A DNA stretch of 64,000 nucleotides from Nepenthes gracilis (Eukaryota; Streptophyta; Magnoliopsida; Caryophyllales; Nepenthaceae), in the NCBI GenBank assembly GCA_033239525.1, contig BSYO01000005.1, positions 28,737,341 through 28,801,340 on the forward strand, written 5' to 3'. Shown in pieces: positions 45,270-55,639 of this stretch. A program made the position numbers and the translations under genes. The notes under the pieces are model-generated. The model did not search any database and was not told where the DNA came from. It worked only from the letters and a program-made list of their open reading frames with translations. The stretch's first letter is position 1, and each line of letters starts with the position of its first letter.

Positions 45270-47223
45270 TTATGACGCTGGGGGCTGGCTCCCCGAGAAC
45301 TCAGCCTGTTGGGGCTGACCCTCATGAGGCACTGGGGGCTCCGCTGGATCCGAAGGCCCTGACGGCCCTGGCTGAGAAGAGCTGGGAAAGGGCCTCCCGT
45401 CAACCCCGTATAAGTCTGCTACCGTCAAGGCATTGGCGTTTCGTGGGTCAAGAAGGGCAGTCGGGAACCGCGGCTGAATCACGCGCAACACCCGACGACA
45501 CATGTTGACGCCGTCCCAGTATTTGCCCTCCAGTGCAGCCCCAATCTCCGCGGACGGTATGGAAGACCTCAACTTCTCCTCCAGGAAATAGAGCCTGTCT
45601 TGAAGCACCTGATGCTGGTCCCGCTGGAGCCTCACAGTCTCCTCCAACAAGGCTATCCTACTTCTCGCCTCAGCAAGCTCCGTTGCTGACCTTTGGGCAG
45701 CCTCATTGGCAGTCCTCAGAGCCTCCATCTTGGAGGCTATCTTTCCGGCCACATCTTGGAGCTGCATCAAAGAGCAAAAACTGTGAGGACAAGAAAGAAA
45801 AAAGCAGAAGGCCAAAACACTCAAAAACGATGAAGGTACCTGGGAAATAAGGGGGTCACTGCTCACAGTGGCCTCCCCAGTGGTCTCGGACGGTTGGGCC
45901 TCACAGACAGGCACCACAGAAACCTCAACCTCCGACTGAGATAAGGGAACATCAGCAGTGGCGCCCAAGGCCCCAATAGGAGGCGCCGCCGTCTCCTCCT
46001 CAGTTTCTTCACAAGAGTCACCAGAACGAACTTGGACTATAACGGGATGCTCAGAAGGATCCGAGGACACCAGACCAGCCACAAATTCCTCGGCCTCCAC
46101 TTCTTCTCGGACTGTTTCAAAAGTCGTCTCCCTCTCTGCGCCCGCGGAGGAGCTCACGCCAGCCATGTCCTCGGAGGGAAAATCCACAGGAACTGGATCA
46201 TCACAAGGGGGCTGGGCACCCGAGGTCTCCAAGGACGGGAAAATTGTCTCCGAGGACCCAGCAGGAGGACCAGATGAGGACGCTAGGGTAGGACCTTCCG
46301 TCTCCGAGGACTCCGGCAAAGTAACAGTCCTCGCCCTCTTGGAAAGAGGGGCAGTCACATCATCAACTACGACGTCAAAAGCGTCGTCATCTTCGTCCTC
46401 AGAGGAAGCATACTCAACTAGGGCGGCCGGGCGCTTTAAGCTCTCGGTCGTCGCGGCCCTTTCAGAACGACCGGCCGGACTTCCTATCCTCAAAGGCCGC
46501 GTACTCCCCGTCGACTTCTCCTTCTTCTTGGACTTCTTGGATGGAGCTGCAGCAGAAGACTCGACCCGGGATTCCCACTTGGACTCTACAAACTTCTCAT
46601 GCGACAACCAAATGTTGCGTTTACCTTCATGAAAGCTCCCAAGGTTGGCGAGCACCAGGTCCGTGGACTCCTTCGCAATCTCCCTGTCCTCCAACGAAGG
46701 CTCAGAACACCACCTGCTGGCCACTTTCTCCCAGCCAACAGGAATGGCCCATTCCAGGTGAACTCCGAGGAAAAAGTACTTGTCCTTCCACCGCTTGGTG
46801 GAGTCAGGATTGCCCCCACACATCAGTGAAAAATCCGGACGCGGGGTCATAGTAATCCAGTCAAGGTTATGTGTGAAGCGAAACATAACCTTGCGGTGGT
46901 GGTGGCACAAAAAGCTTGTTATGGCATCTCAAGAAAACGCACAAGGAGACTAAATACTTTACGCGTTCGGTTGGAGTCTCGCGAAAGGAACCCCGAGTGC
47001 CCCTCATAAGATCGTAAAAGCTCTGAGGCGGTGGGAACATGCAACCCTCCTCTAAGATGAACCTCGTAACGGTATGGCCGTTCGGAGGGCTCGACGCCCT
47101 ATCCTCTGCTCCAGGAATAAGCACACCCGCGGACTCCGAAATATGGAACTGAGCTCGAATCTTCGAAAGCTTACCAAGGGTCATCGTGGAAGCAATCTCC
47201 CTCACTCCAGGCGCCCTCGACAT
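45270..47223 (-). CDS. Antisense gene of Tat element E, near-intact
   Basis: Reads opposite to gag. ATG at 47223 (MSRAPGVREIASTM); the frame runs to about 46900, shifts once in a GGTGGTGGTGG stretch (46895-46905), then stays open to the stop at 45270. An intron of 78 bp (45762-45839, GTACCTT...TGATGCAG) would remove a hydrophobic insert just before a coiled coil. Product, about 620 residues: an N-terminal globular part, WKDKYFFL...IPVGWEKV, a basic patch (KKSKKKEK), a long acidic Ser/Glu-rich middle, a coiled coil (METLR to EEKLR region), and a conserved end (DGVNMCRRVLRVIQPRF, then Pro/Ser-rich). Homologous to 4413-6525 of element A. Function unknown; the basic and acidic layout suggests a nuclear or regulatory role, but that is a guess. 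Confidence 0.72.
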
Positions 47224-47330
47224 TGGAAAGTGAAGGTAAAAAGGGACAAGGAATTGTAATGGGAAGACAACGCAAGGGAGAGAAAACGGAAGGGAAACGA
47301 TCAGAAACGGCACTGTAAGGAAAGAAGACC

Positions 47331-47362
47331 ATTTATAAGTTTGAAAATTTGAAAGGGCGCCA
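47331..47362 (-). promoter_or_regulatory. Putative promoter of the antisense gene of element E
   Basis: Minus-strand TGGCGCCCTTTCAAA (47362-47348), then 10 nt later TATAAAT (47337-47331), 108 bp before the ATG at 47223. The 15-mer is identical in element A. Confidence 0.6.
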
Positions 47363-47733
47363 TCATTGCCCTAGCCACGCGTCGCCCGGACATTCGACAG
47401 CAGGAAATAATCACCTTTGCCTTCCCAAGGCGTACGTAGCCTGTCAATCACGCATTTAATGCTCCGCAGAAGCCCAAAACGGCGGCGCTACAAATCCTCG
47501 GACCCAAAGGAGTTCCCGGACATCACTGCTTCAAATATTGGTTGGCCATATACCCGAGGACACAATACATCTCGAACTAAGTTGGAAGATAGGCTTTCAA
47601 GCGTCATCACTCCTCGAACGGTCATTATGCGCGCGGACAGATTCTCATAGGAAATGCCATCAGGAAGGAAAGTTGTGTTACGAGGACATGCCAAACGGTC
47701 GAGGACTTCGAGCCCTTTGGCATGGGGGGCTAG

Positions 47734-48586
47734 TGTTGGGTACCAATACCCGGGGACCTCAAAAGAATGGGCAAAAGGGCGAGTGCTTGACCCGAGAAGC
47801 CCAGGTTGCCAGTTTGTCTGAGCAAAAGGTGTAAAAAGCCCAGGACATTCCACAATAGGCCCAAAAGCCTTTAGCATGTCAGCAATACAGTCAACGACCG
47901 AGAACCCTCTCATCCCATCCGAGAACAAGCACATGGGGGATACAGTACGCGAACTCACCCAAAGGATAGTACCACCAGGAAAGGACGAGGACTCTCCCAG
48001 ATATCCGAGAACGCCAGCTCAGCTTCATAGTCACGCAACCCATGCGTCACGCCACCACCAAACCTCAGAACACGCCTTGTCACTTCAAGGCTGACATTCC
48101 TGACAGGGTATGGCCAGTCGGCGCCGTTGGAAGCTAACTTCCTGGACACGCCAGCATGCCTGACACAGCATGGCCATATCAGCAGGGTAGGTGGACAGCC
48201 TCCCTGCAGGTACCAGGAGCCACGTGGACACTTCAACCACCACATTCTCCTATAAATACTTACTTAGAGCCCATAAGAAGAGGATCCCCGCGCTAGACCT
48301 TCGGGGGACATCTCCTGAAGTACTTTAATCTTTTGAGATCTCTCTCTCTAACCAGAAAAAAGAGATCAAAGAAGGAAAAGAAAGGGTTTTCTCCCTACTT
48401 TGTATTTTGTACACAACCACCCAACGGTAGTGAAGATCTTTCTCAGGCTCCAAGCCTCGTGGTTTTTCCTCCTCATTTTAAGGGGAGGTTTTCCACGTAA
48501 AAATCTTGTCTCAATCTCTCCATCTCTCTAACCCCGAACTTTCAAACTCTCATGTTGCTCCGGACCCCGAAAACCGGCACGCAACA
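47734..48586 (+). repeat. 3' LTR of element E
   Basis: 853 bp, same length as the left LTR. Differences include GGATACC/GGGTACC near the start and CCCCCC/CCCCGC near 48288. The purine tract GGGGGGCTAG lies directly before it. Confidence 0.95.
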
Positions 48587-48591
48587 ATAGG

Positions 48592-49066
48592 ACATGGCAT
48601 AAAATTGACCAAAAAGATAGGTAATATTTAATTTTTTTTTATAGAGAGTACCAATGTAAATTGATCGGAACGTCAGTAGTAAGCCAGTCCAAAAGGTGCA
48701 AGTGGCCTAAAATCAACGACGGCTCATTTGTATTTGGGATGGTCAACGCTGCCATTAATCGGAAAGGCAGCAAGTAGGCTAGTCATGATCCAGGATAAAC
48801 GTTGTCTAAATCGGCTCATACGCACCTTCCTAAGTCTCAACGGTCGTTTGTTCTGATTTTTCACATCTCTAAGAAAGACAATCTCTATTGTAACGGAAAC
48901 TTCCTAGAATCAGATTGCATATCGAGAGGAAGGCATACGAATCGGCACACAATCCACAGAGGGAATCCTAACGGTTACCATGGGTTGAGGGAATGGGATC
49001 AACCTTCTTGACCGTTGTAGCCAAGAATAGCTCCCACATTCACACAGAAAAGGCAATGATCCCATA
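48592..49066. other. Left part of an older LTR-like sequence interrupted by element F
   Basis: AT-rich start, then unique sequence that resumes after element F at 53525 (CCATA duplication at 49062-49066 and 53520-53524). No coding region is visible. Confidence 0.45.
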
Positions 49067-50114
49067 TGAAAAAGCACTTTTTGTGCTAACGTGAACAATC
49101 AAGTTTCGACCTCGAAAATTATAGCGGAAGCAGTATATAATAAATACCCAATACACGTAAAGGATATTTAGTACTAGATGCTAACGAGATAACAAGCATG
49201 CACAATATAAATAACGATGAACAATAATGATAAAGACACGATTTTTGGTGATGAAATGAAAACTTGATACCCACGGTAATCGAGGAAAACACTCATGGCT
49301 TCAACAGCTAGGGAAGCAATGCACTATGAAAATCAACTTACAGACCGGGTGGTAACGACGCGCTAACTTAGCCGACTTACTCCCGTCACGTGATCCCTAC
49401 CAAGGAACTCTTTGGATTTGCCAGCGGCAACGGAACCGAACACCTTTCGATCTTCATGCCAATCTTCCCTCGAACCACTTGAATTGCCGATCACGATCGA
49501 GTCTCCTTCTTCACGGACCAACGTCTTCAACGAAGGTAGAAGGAAGTGTTTCAATGATTAAAGAAGGTTGATGAGAAAACTTGTTTGAGCATGAAGAGCA
49601 ATCTTGTAGTGTTTAGGTTTTCTCAAGAGAAGCAACAACAATGAAGCATGAGAGGCTTTCTTCTCAAGGAGGCACAAAAAAAATCAGTTAATAGTCCTTA
49701 GGGTTCCAAAAACTTAAGCCTAGTATTTATAAAGGGCTCCAAATTTTCGTTTAAAAATTTTGCCCATTGCACCGGCGCTCGAGCACAGCTTGAGCGCGCG
49801 ACGGGCGCACGAAGGGTTTCCAGAGAAACCCTACGTGCGCTCGAGCGGGTATCGAGCGCTCAATGAGCGGGATACATTCTGGTTTTTTGGCTCGAGCGGA
49901 TGTCGAGCGCAAGGCGAGAGGAATACATTCTGGTTTTTCAGCTCGAGCGGATGTCGAGCTCCAGGCGGGCGCGGAGGCTTCGGACGGGCTCGAGCGACTG
50001 GAGGGCGGGAAGCAGGCACGATACATATGTTGATTCGAGAATAAGCATAACCCGGCACAACAAAAAAAATACATACAATCACAGAATATGCCAATTATAA
50101 AAATAACCTTAATA
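49067..50114 (-). repeat. 3' LTR of element F
   Basis: 1048 bp. It contains three 51-bp repeats (CTCGAGCGGATGTCGAGCGC type) starting at 49840, 49891 and 49942, and a minus-strand TTTATAAATA box near 49722-49731, downstream of the repeats in the direction of transcription. Confidence 0.9.
49840..49992. repeat. 51-bp U3 repeats with CTCGAG palindromes (element F)
   Basis: Three copies with CTCGAG at 49840, 49891 and 49942; the right LTR has the same at 53244, 53295 and 53346. Since 51 is a multiple of three, spurious long frames appear here. Confidence 0.88.
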
Positions 50115-50603
50115 ATCTCCCCCTTTGGCAATTCCGTGACAAAACTCAGAAAATAAATAAAGACAAGAGAAGCACGGGTTCAGACACCACCGAGATAGAA
50201 CCCGTGTACATAAAAATTTACGCCTAGTAAAAAAGATAAATAATATAATACACAAATTTAAACATCTACACTAGCGTTGCTGTGTTGATACACTGACGGC
50301 TGCAGTGATGTTGTAATGGTATTGCCTGGACAAACATGATTAGTACAAATAGCATAATACAAAGAACCAATAGAAGAATAAAACTTACATGCAGCAGTCA
50401 GAGGAATGAAATACAAGTAGCATTTAAAGTTAAGAAGAACTCACCCTCTCTAAACTAACAGGTTTCCCCCTAACAAGATTAGAAAACATAATAACTCCCC
50501 CTAACAAGGACATGTTTTCCCTAAAGGACATAGGACTCTCCCTCCCCCAAACACAATAACTTTACTCCCCCTAACAAGGACAATCTTTCCGAAGAGTGGA
50601 AAT

Positions 50604-52421
50604 CTACTCCCCCTTTTTGTCACGAATGGCCAAGGGGTAACGGAGCTCACTCTTCTTGATCCACATTTTCTTACCATATTTGATGACATTGTTTAAACTT
50701 ATCACTTGATCATTTAGATGTTCGATGTGGTGAATTAGATACTCTATCTTAGAGTGTTGTTGAGACTTACTTTGACGTAATGAGACGGGGCAATGGGGAC
50801 GAATATGGCCAACAATGCTGCACCCATGACATGTGGGAACATATTTAGTTTTGGCGTCAGATTGATACGGATGTTTCCTAACTTTTTTGAAATTTGTCAA
50901 CTTCTCTTGGGAAACTCTCGACGGCTGATCAATGTGGCTCGACAAGATGCTACTTCGTCTTGGTGTGGAAGTAGGTCGGACAAATACAATCCTAGATTTA
51001 ACATTGGCATTTAAGGAATTTTCTGAGTAACCAAATCCGGTTTTATTTCCTCTAAGTTTTCCCAACCTAAGCATATGTTCCAATTTTTTGGACCAATTTG
51101 AAAATTGTTTCAAATCAGTGCAGCAGCCTCAAGATCAGATTCAAGAGTTGTGATTTTGTCAGTAAATGAGCTTTTCAGGGTCTCAATTTCTACACTTTTG
51201 TCTCAAACTCGGATTTTAGAGCTAAGTTTTCTTTTTCTACTTTTGTCAGTTTGTGTTTGAGTGAGACATTCATTTTCTTAACGTGAAAACATTCTTTAAA
51301 CAATTGATCATAAGCATCCTGAAGATCATACAGTTCAGAGTCTGACTCGTTCTCGGAGTCATCGGATAGTTTAAGACTTGCTTCTACATGTTCATCATTC
51401 TCACATACTGAGGTCACAAAGGCCATGTACTTGACAGTACCATCTTCAGAGCATTTTTCAACCTCTTCTTCTTCGTCATCGCTTAAGGTCACATTAGTTT
51501 TAAGAGCTTCACCTTGTTAGCGTTTAAAGTTTGGGCATTCAGCATGATAGTGACCAAAACCTTTACACTCATGGCATTGAATTCCTTGGGTAGTTTTCGA
51601 TTTGGAGTCCTTACTTTCACGTCGGTCTTTCTTCTCAAATTTATGTGATCGTTTTAAATCCATATTAAGTTTTTCTGAAGAAGAGTTATTTTTCTTCATT
51701 GAAAAATATCGTCATCGCTACACGATTCTTCATTGAAGTCCCAATTCCTCTCTTCCCTACTTGATTTTAAAGCAATTGATTTCTGTTTCCTTGACTGTGG
51801 AAGTGTGTGCTCATAAGTTTGAAGAGATCTTACAAGTTCTTCGATCTTCATTCTATCAAGGTCTTTACTTTCTTCAATAGCAGTGACCTTAGGTCTAAAT
51901 CGTTCAGGAAGTGACCTAAGAACTTTTCTAATAATTTTGTTCTCAGGGATTCGTTCTCCTAAATAAAACGTGGAGTTTACTATATCATTCAATTGAGCAT
52001 AGAATTTATCAAAGGTCTCATCCTCTTTCATTTTTATTTCTTCGAATCTAGTGGTGAGCATTTACAATTTTGAATTTTTAACAAGTTTCGTGCCTTCATG
52101 AGTAATTTCTAAGATGTCTCATGCATCCTTATAAATCTCGCACATGGAAATCCGTTTAAACTCTTCGGGAGATACAGCCATAAAAATAGCATGTAGCCCC
52201 TTACTGTTTCAATTACGTGCATCAAGTTCCTATTTGGCCCATGAAGATAAGGCTTTTGGTTCGTTACCAGTGGAACTAGTGGGTGGAGTCCACCCAACTT
52301 GGGTACTTGCCCAAACTCGCTCATCCAGAGATTTTAGGAAGGCTCTCATCCGGACCTTCTAATAGGCATAGTTGTTCCCATCAAAGAAGGGAGGTACGGA
52401 GAGAAATACACTCGTATACAT
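50604..52421 (-). pseudogene. Gag of element F, broken by stops
   Basis: ATG at 52421 (minus strand, MYTSVFLSVPPFFDG). The UBN2-type gag core contains MLTTRFEEIKMKEDETFDKF and RIPENKIIRKVLRSLPERF (51696-52061). A zinc knuckle CHECKGFGHYHAEC (about 51560) is followed by an acidic and coiled-coil part (51190-51492) and a second Cys/His block CHGCSIVGHIRPHC (about 50820). It ends at about 50604 with RYPLAIRDKKGE, just before the purine tracts. Several stops and shifts interrupt it. The long Gag with two knuckles and a coiled coil is typical of Sireviruses, where it precedes pol; here pol is absent. Confidence 0.82.
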
Positions 52422-52443
52422 CTAGACCGGGATCGTGGATCGG

Positions 52444-52463
52444 GGTGAGTCTCTGATACCAAT
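52444..52463 (-). promoter_or_regulatory. Primer binding site of element F
   Basis: Minus strand ATTGGTATCAGAGACTCACC immediately after the 5' LTR. Confidence 0.85.
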
Positions 52464-53519
52464 TGAAAAAGCACGTTTTGTGCTGACGTGAATAATCAAG
52501 TTTTGACCCTGTTAAAATTATAGCGGATGCAGTATATGTAATAACAAATATCCGATACACGTAAAGGATATTTAGTACTAGATGCTAACGAGATAACAAT
52601 CATGCACAATATAAATAACGATGAGCAATAATGATAAAGACACGATTTTTGGTGATGAAGTAAAAGCTCGATACCCACGATAATCGAGAAAAATACTCCG
52701 GGCTTCAACGGCCAGGGAAGCAATGCACTATGAAAATCAACTTACAGACCGGTGGTTAACGACGTGCTAACCTAGCCGACTTACTCCGGTCACGTGATCT
52801 CTACCAAGGAACTCCTTGGATTTGCCCGTGGCAACGGAACCGGACACCTTCCGGTCTTCACGTTAATCTTCCCTCGAACTACTTGAATTACCGATCACGA
52901 TCGAGTTTCCTTCTTCACGAACCAACGTCTCCAACGAAGGTAGAAGGAAGTGTTTCAATGATTAAAGAAGGTTGATGAGAAAACTTGTTTGAGCATGAAG
53001 AGCAATCTTATAGTGTTTAGATTTTCTCAAGAGGAGCAACAACAATGAAGCATGAGAGACTTTCTTCTCAAGGAGGCACGAAAAAAATCAGTCAATAGCC
53101 CTTAGGGTTCCAAAAACTTAAGCCTAGTATTTATAGAGGGCTCCAAATTTTCGTTTAAAAATTTTGCCCGTTGCACCAGCGCTCGAGCACAGCTCGAGCG
53201 CACGGCGGGTGCACGGGGGGTTTCCAGAGAAACCCTACGTGCGCTCGAGCAGGTATCGAGCGCTCAGCGAGCGGGATACATTCTAGTTTTTCGGCTCGAG
53301 CGGATGTCGAGCGCGAGGCGAGCGGGATACATTCTGATTTTTCGGCTCGAGCGGATGTCGAGCGCTAGGCGGGCGCGGAGGCTTCGGACGGGCTCGAGCG
53401 ACTGAAGGGCGGGAAGCAGGCACGGTACATATGTTGCTCCGAGAATAAGCATAACCCGGCACAATGAAAAAAAATACATACAGTCACGGAATATGTCAAT
53501 TATAAAAATAATCCTAACA
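52464..53519 (-). repeat. 5' LTR of element F
   Basis: 1056 bp, plus-strand TGAAAAAGCACGTTTTG...AATCCTAACA. It pairs with 49067-50114 with few differences, so F is younger than C. Confidence 0.92.
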
Positions 53520-53524
53520 CCATA

Positions 53525-54399
53525 GAAAGCGGGCATCCAACCTCGCTAAGTAAGGAAGGCAGTGGAGGACCATGGTTATAAAAGGTTATGGACATTCACT
53601 CCACAGGCATGCTCTCTCTTGTTTGCAAAATACCCTCTAGCAAACTAGAGCTTATAGAAGCTCTCTATGCTCTTAAGCTTTCCACTGCTCACTCCTTTTC
53701 TCTCTACTACTAGTTCTCTGCGGGTTGAGTACTGAGAGAAATTGCTTTCTATAAGTATCATTAACTCGAGCCACTCTCTTCACGAGTGTACCTCCTACCA
53801 ACATTTTCGAACACAATTCACGCATCCATCTTTTCAATCACTGCATTTTACCTTCTCATCATTAGAAGACTCGTTACTGATTTGAGTGTCGGAATGTTTT
53901 CAGTGAAATCAAATTTTACCGACAACTTATCTCTCATTTTAAGTTGTGGTGTGTAGGATCTTAAACTCGGCGGATGAAGACCGAAATTTGACAGATCGTT
54001 TGACCCAAACCTATTTGAAGTTTGGATCCAGGATATATTATAAACGACTCTTAAAATTAAAATCCTACATTCTATAAAAGAGTGTTTTTATATAGATATT
54101 ACTTGTCACAACATATATTTATTTATTTATTTATTTATATTTACATATTTATATAATTCCTTAAAATAAGGAAATTATTATTTTCATGTTCCACAAAAGA
54201 ATATAAGTAACATCCAATTTGCCTGCATGGGTCAGGGCAGAAACTTTTAGGTAAAATTGGGATAATTTATCGTCACGTTGGAGGAAAAATTAAAATCAAA
54301 CATGCATTGTAAGTAATGTTCAATTTGTACATAACAAAATGTCAAAAATACTCTTCAGCTATTATTATTATCATTTATAGATGTCTTTAAACAATGTCA
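53525..54399. other. Right part of the LTR-like sequence interrupted by element F, plus AT-rich flank
   Basis: GGTTATAAAAGG near 53577 is a good TATA box. It is followed by a CT-rich leader (CTCTCTCTTG, CTCACTCCTTTTCTCTC) and a GAGTGTCGGAATGTTTTCAG motif near 53883, a style common at the 3' ends of Ty3/gypsy LTRs. Ends could not be fixed. After about 54000 the sequence is AT-rich with an ATTT repeat near 54117-54140. Confidence 0.4.
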
Positions 54400-55625
54400 T
54401 TGTTTAGTATCAGTGTGTAATCTATTGGGATTAGTTACTTCATTATAGGTGACTCAACAAATGGACACGTTATCGGTGGATTACACAGATTTTATGTGAT
54501 ATTTGGAATACTGCAAATTGGTTGCAATAAAGACCAGGAAGACTATTTATCGGAGAAGGTAAATCTCGGAGTCACCATTTGTTGGAGTTGACAAATTTTG
54601 GAGAAGACCATTTGCTGGAGAAGGCAGATCTTAGAGAAGACCATTTGCCAAAGTAAGCAAATCTCGGAGTAACCATTTGTCGGAGTAGGCAAATCTCGAA
54701 AAAGATCGTTTGTCAGAGTTGACAAATCTTGGAGAAGACCGTTTGCCAGATTTGACAAATCTCTAAGAAGTCCATTTGTCGAAGTAGGCAAATTTTGAAG
54801 TGACCATTTTCCAGAGTTGGCAAATCTCGGAGTGGCAAATGTTGGAGAGGGCAAAATGCCTGGTTACGCCAAAGTGCCAGATTGGGGCAAAATTGCCTGG
54901 TTGCAGCAAAATGCTAGGTTGGGGTAATTTCGTCTAGTTGCACCAAAATGTCATGTTAGGGCAAAAAGGCCGGTTGCGCAGGAAATACCCGGTTGCACAA
55001 AATTGGCCGGTTGGGCAAAAATGGCCATTTGCAGCGAAATTACTGGTTTGATTTTTACCGGTATGGAATGCAGGTATAAATTAGCTGGTTTGGAATTCTT
55101 GTATGAATTAGCCGGTTTGGAATTTCAATATGGAGTTCTGGAATGGATTTCCCGGATTAGAATTCCAGGAGAATAATTCCAGAATGGACAAAGGTCGGAC
55201 GGTCTGTAAGTTGTGTTGGACAAAGAGACTAGTGAAGACTAAGGATTAGTTGATGGCTAAAGAGACTAGTGACAACCGAAGATACTAAGTAATAGCCAGA
55301 GAGACTAGTGAAGACTGAGGATATTGAGTGATGGCTAATGACAGCTTATCTGGAATACTGGTAGCTGATTGTGTAGAGTTAACTTTTCAGAGTTGGTAAG
55401 TTTTATAGAGTAGGTAACTGTCATGTAGAGCATGCGCCGTCTGTACATAAAGTAGGGTCACTTGCAGAGTATGTGTGTTTGGAGAAGCACGGGAACGGTG
55501 AGGTCGCTGGAAAAGACAGGGTTGGTGTTACAAATCATCTGCAAGAATCGGGCCAGATGAATAGGTTGAATTTGGAGCCAAAGTCTTTATATAGAGTACA
55601 CCAGGGGTTTCAGGAAGACAAGTGA
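54400..55625 (+). mobile_element. LTR-derived fragment, related to 1-1980
   Basis: A plus-strand copy of the repeat seen in reverse at 500-1700: TAGGTGACTCAACAAATGG, ATCGGTGGATTACAC, a run of short repeats (CATTTG...CAAATCTCGGAG), ATGCGCCGTCTG and CCAAAGTCTTTATATAGAG. It stops at about 55625, where element G begins, before the leader part that the other copy retains. No coding domain is visible. Confidence 0.6.
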
Positions 55626-55639
55626 TAAGATACAATAAA

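Larger units (their letters stand above)
42650..48586 (+). mobile_element. Young non-autonomous Tat-lineage Ty3/gypsy element (element E)
   Basis: 5937 bp with two 853-bp LTRs (42650-43502 and 47734-48586) that differ at only about a dozen positions by eye. It has an exact target duplication ATAGG (42645-42649 and 48587-48591), primer site TTGGCGCCGTCTGTGGGAAG (43503-43522) and purine tract CATGGGGGGCTAG just before the right LTR. The internal 4.2 kb has a broken gag, a 41-bp tandem array and a minus-strand antisense gene. No protease, RT, RNase H or integrase is present, so any movement needs enzymes from another element. Confidence 0.95.
49067..53519 (-). mobile_element. Gag-only Sirevirus-like copia element (element F)
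   Basis: 4453 bp with LTRs 49067-50114 and 52464-53519 and an exact target duplication CCATA (49062-49066 and 53520-53524). A primer site lies beside the right LTR and GGGGGAG purine tracts precede the left one, so it reads right to left. The internal region holds gag only, with no protease, integrase, RT or RNase H. Structure and gag/3' junction match element C. Confidence 0.93.

Noticed and set aside
45533..46632. Plus-strand frames of 105 and 224 codons
   Set aside because: Complement of the antisense gene of element E, whose minus-strand frame has homology to element A.
49760..50131. Frames of 94 and 126 codons rich in Arg, Ala and Ser
   Set aside because: They cross the 51-bp U3 repeats of element F; the unit length is a multiple of three, which creates spurious frames.
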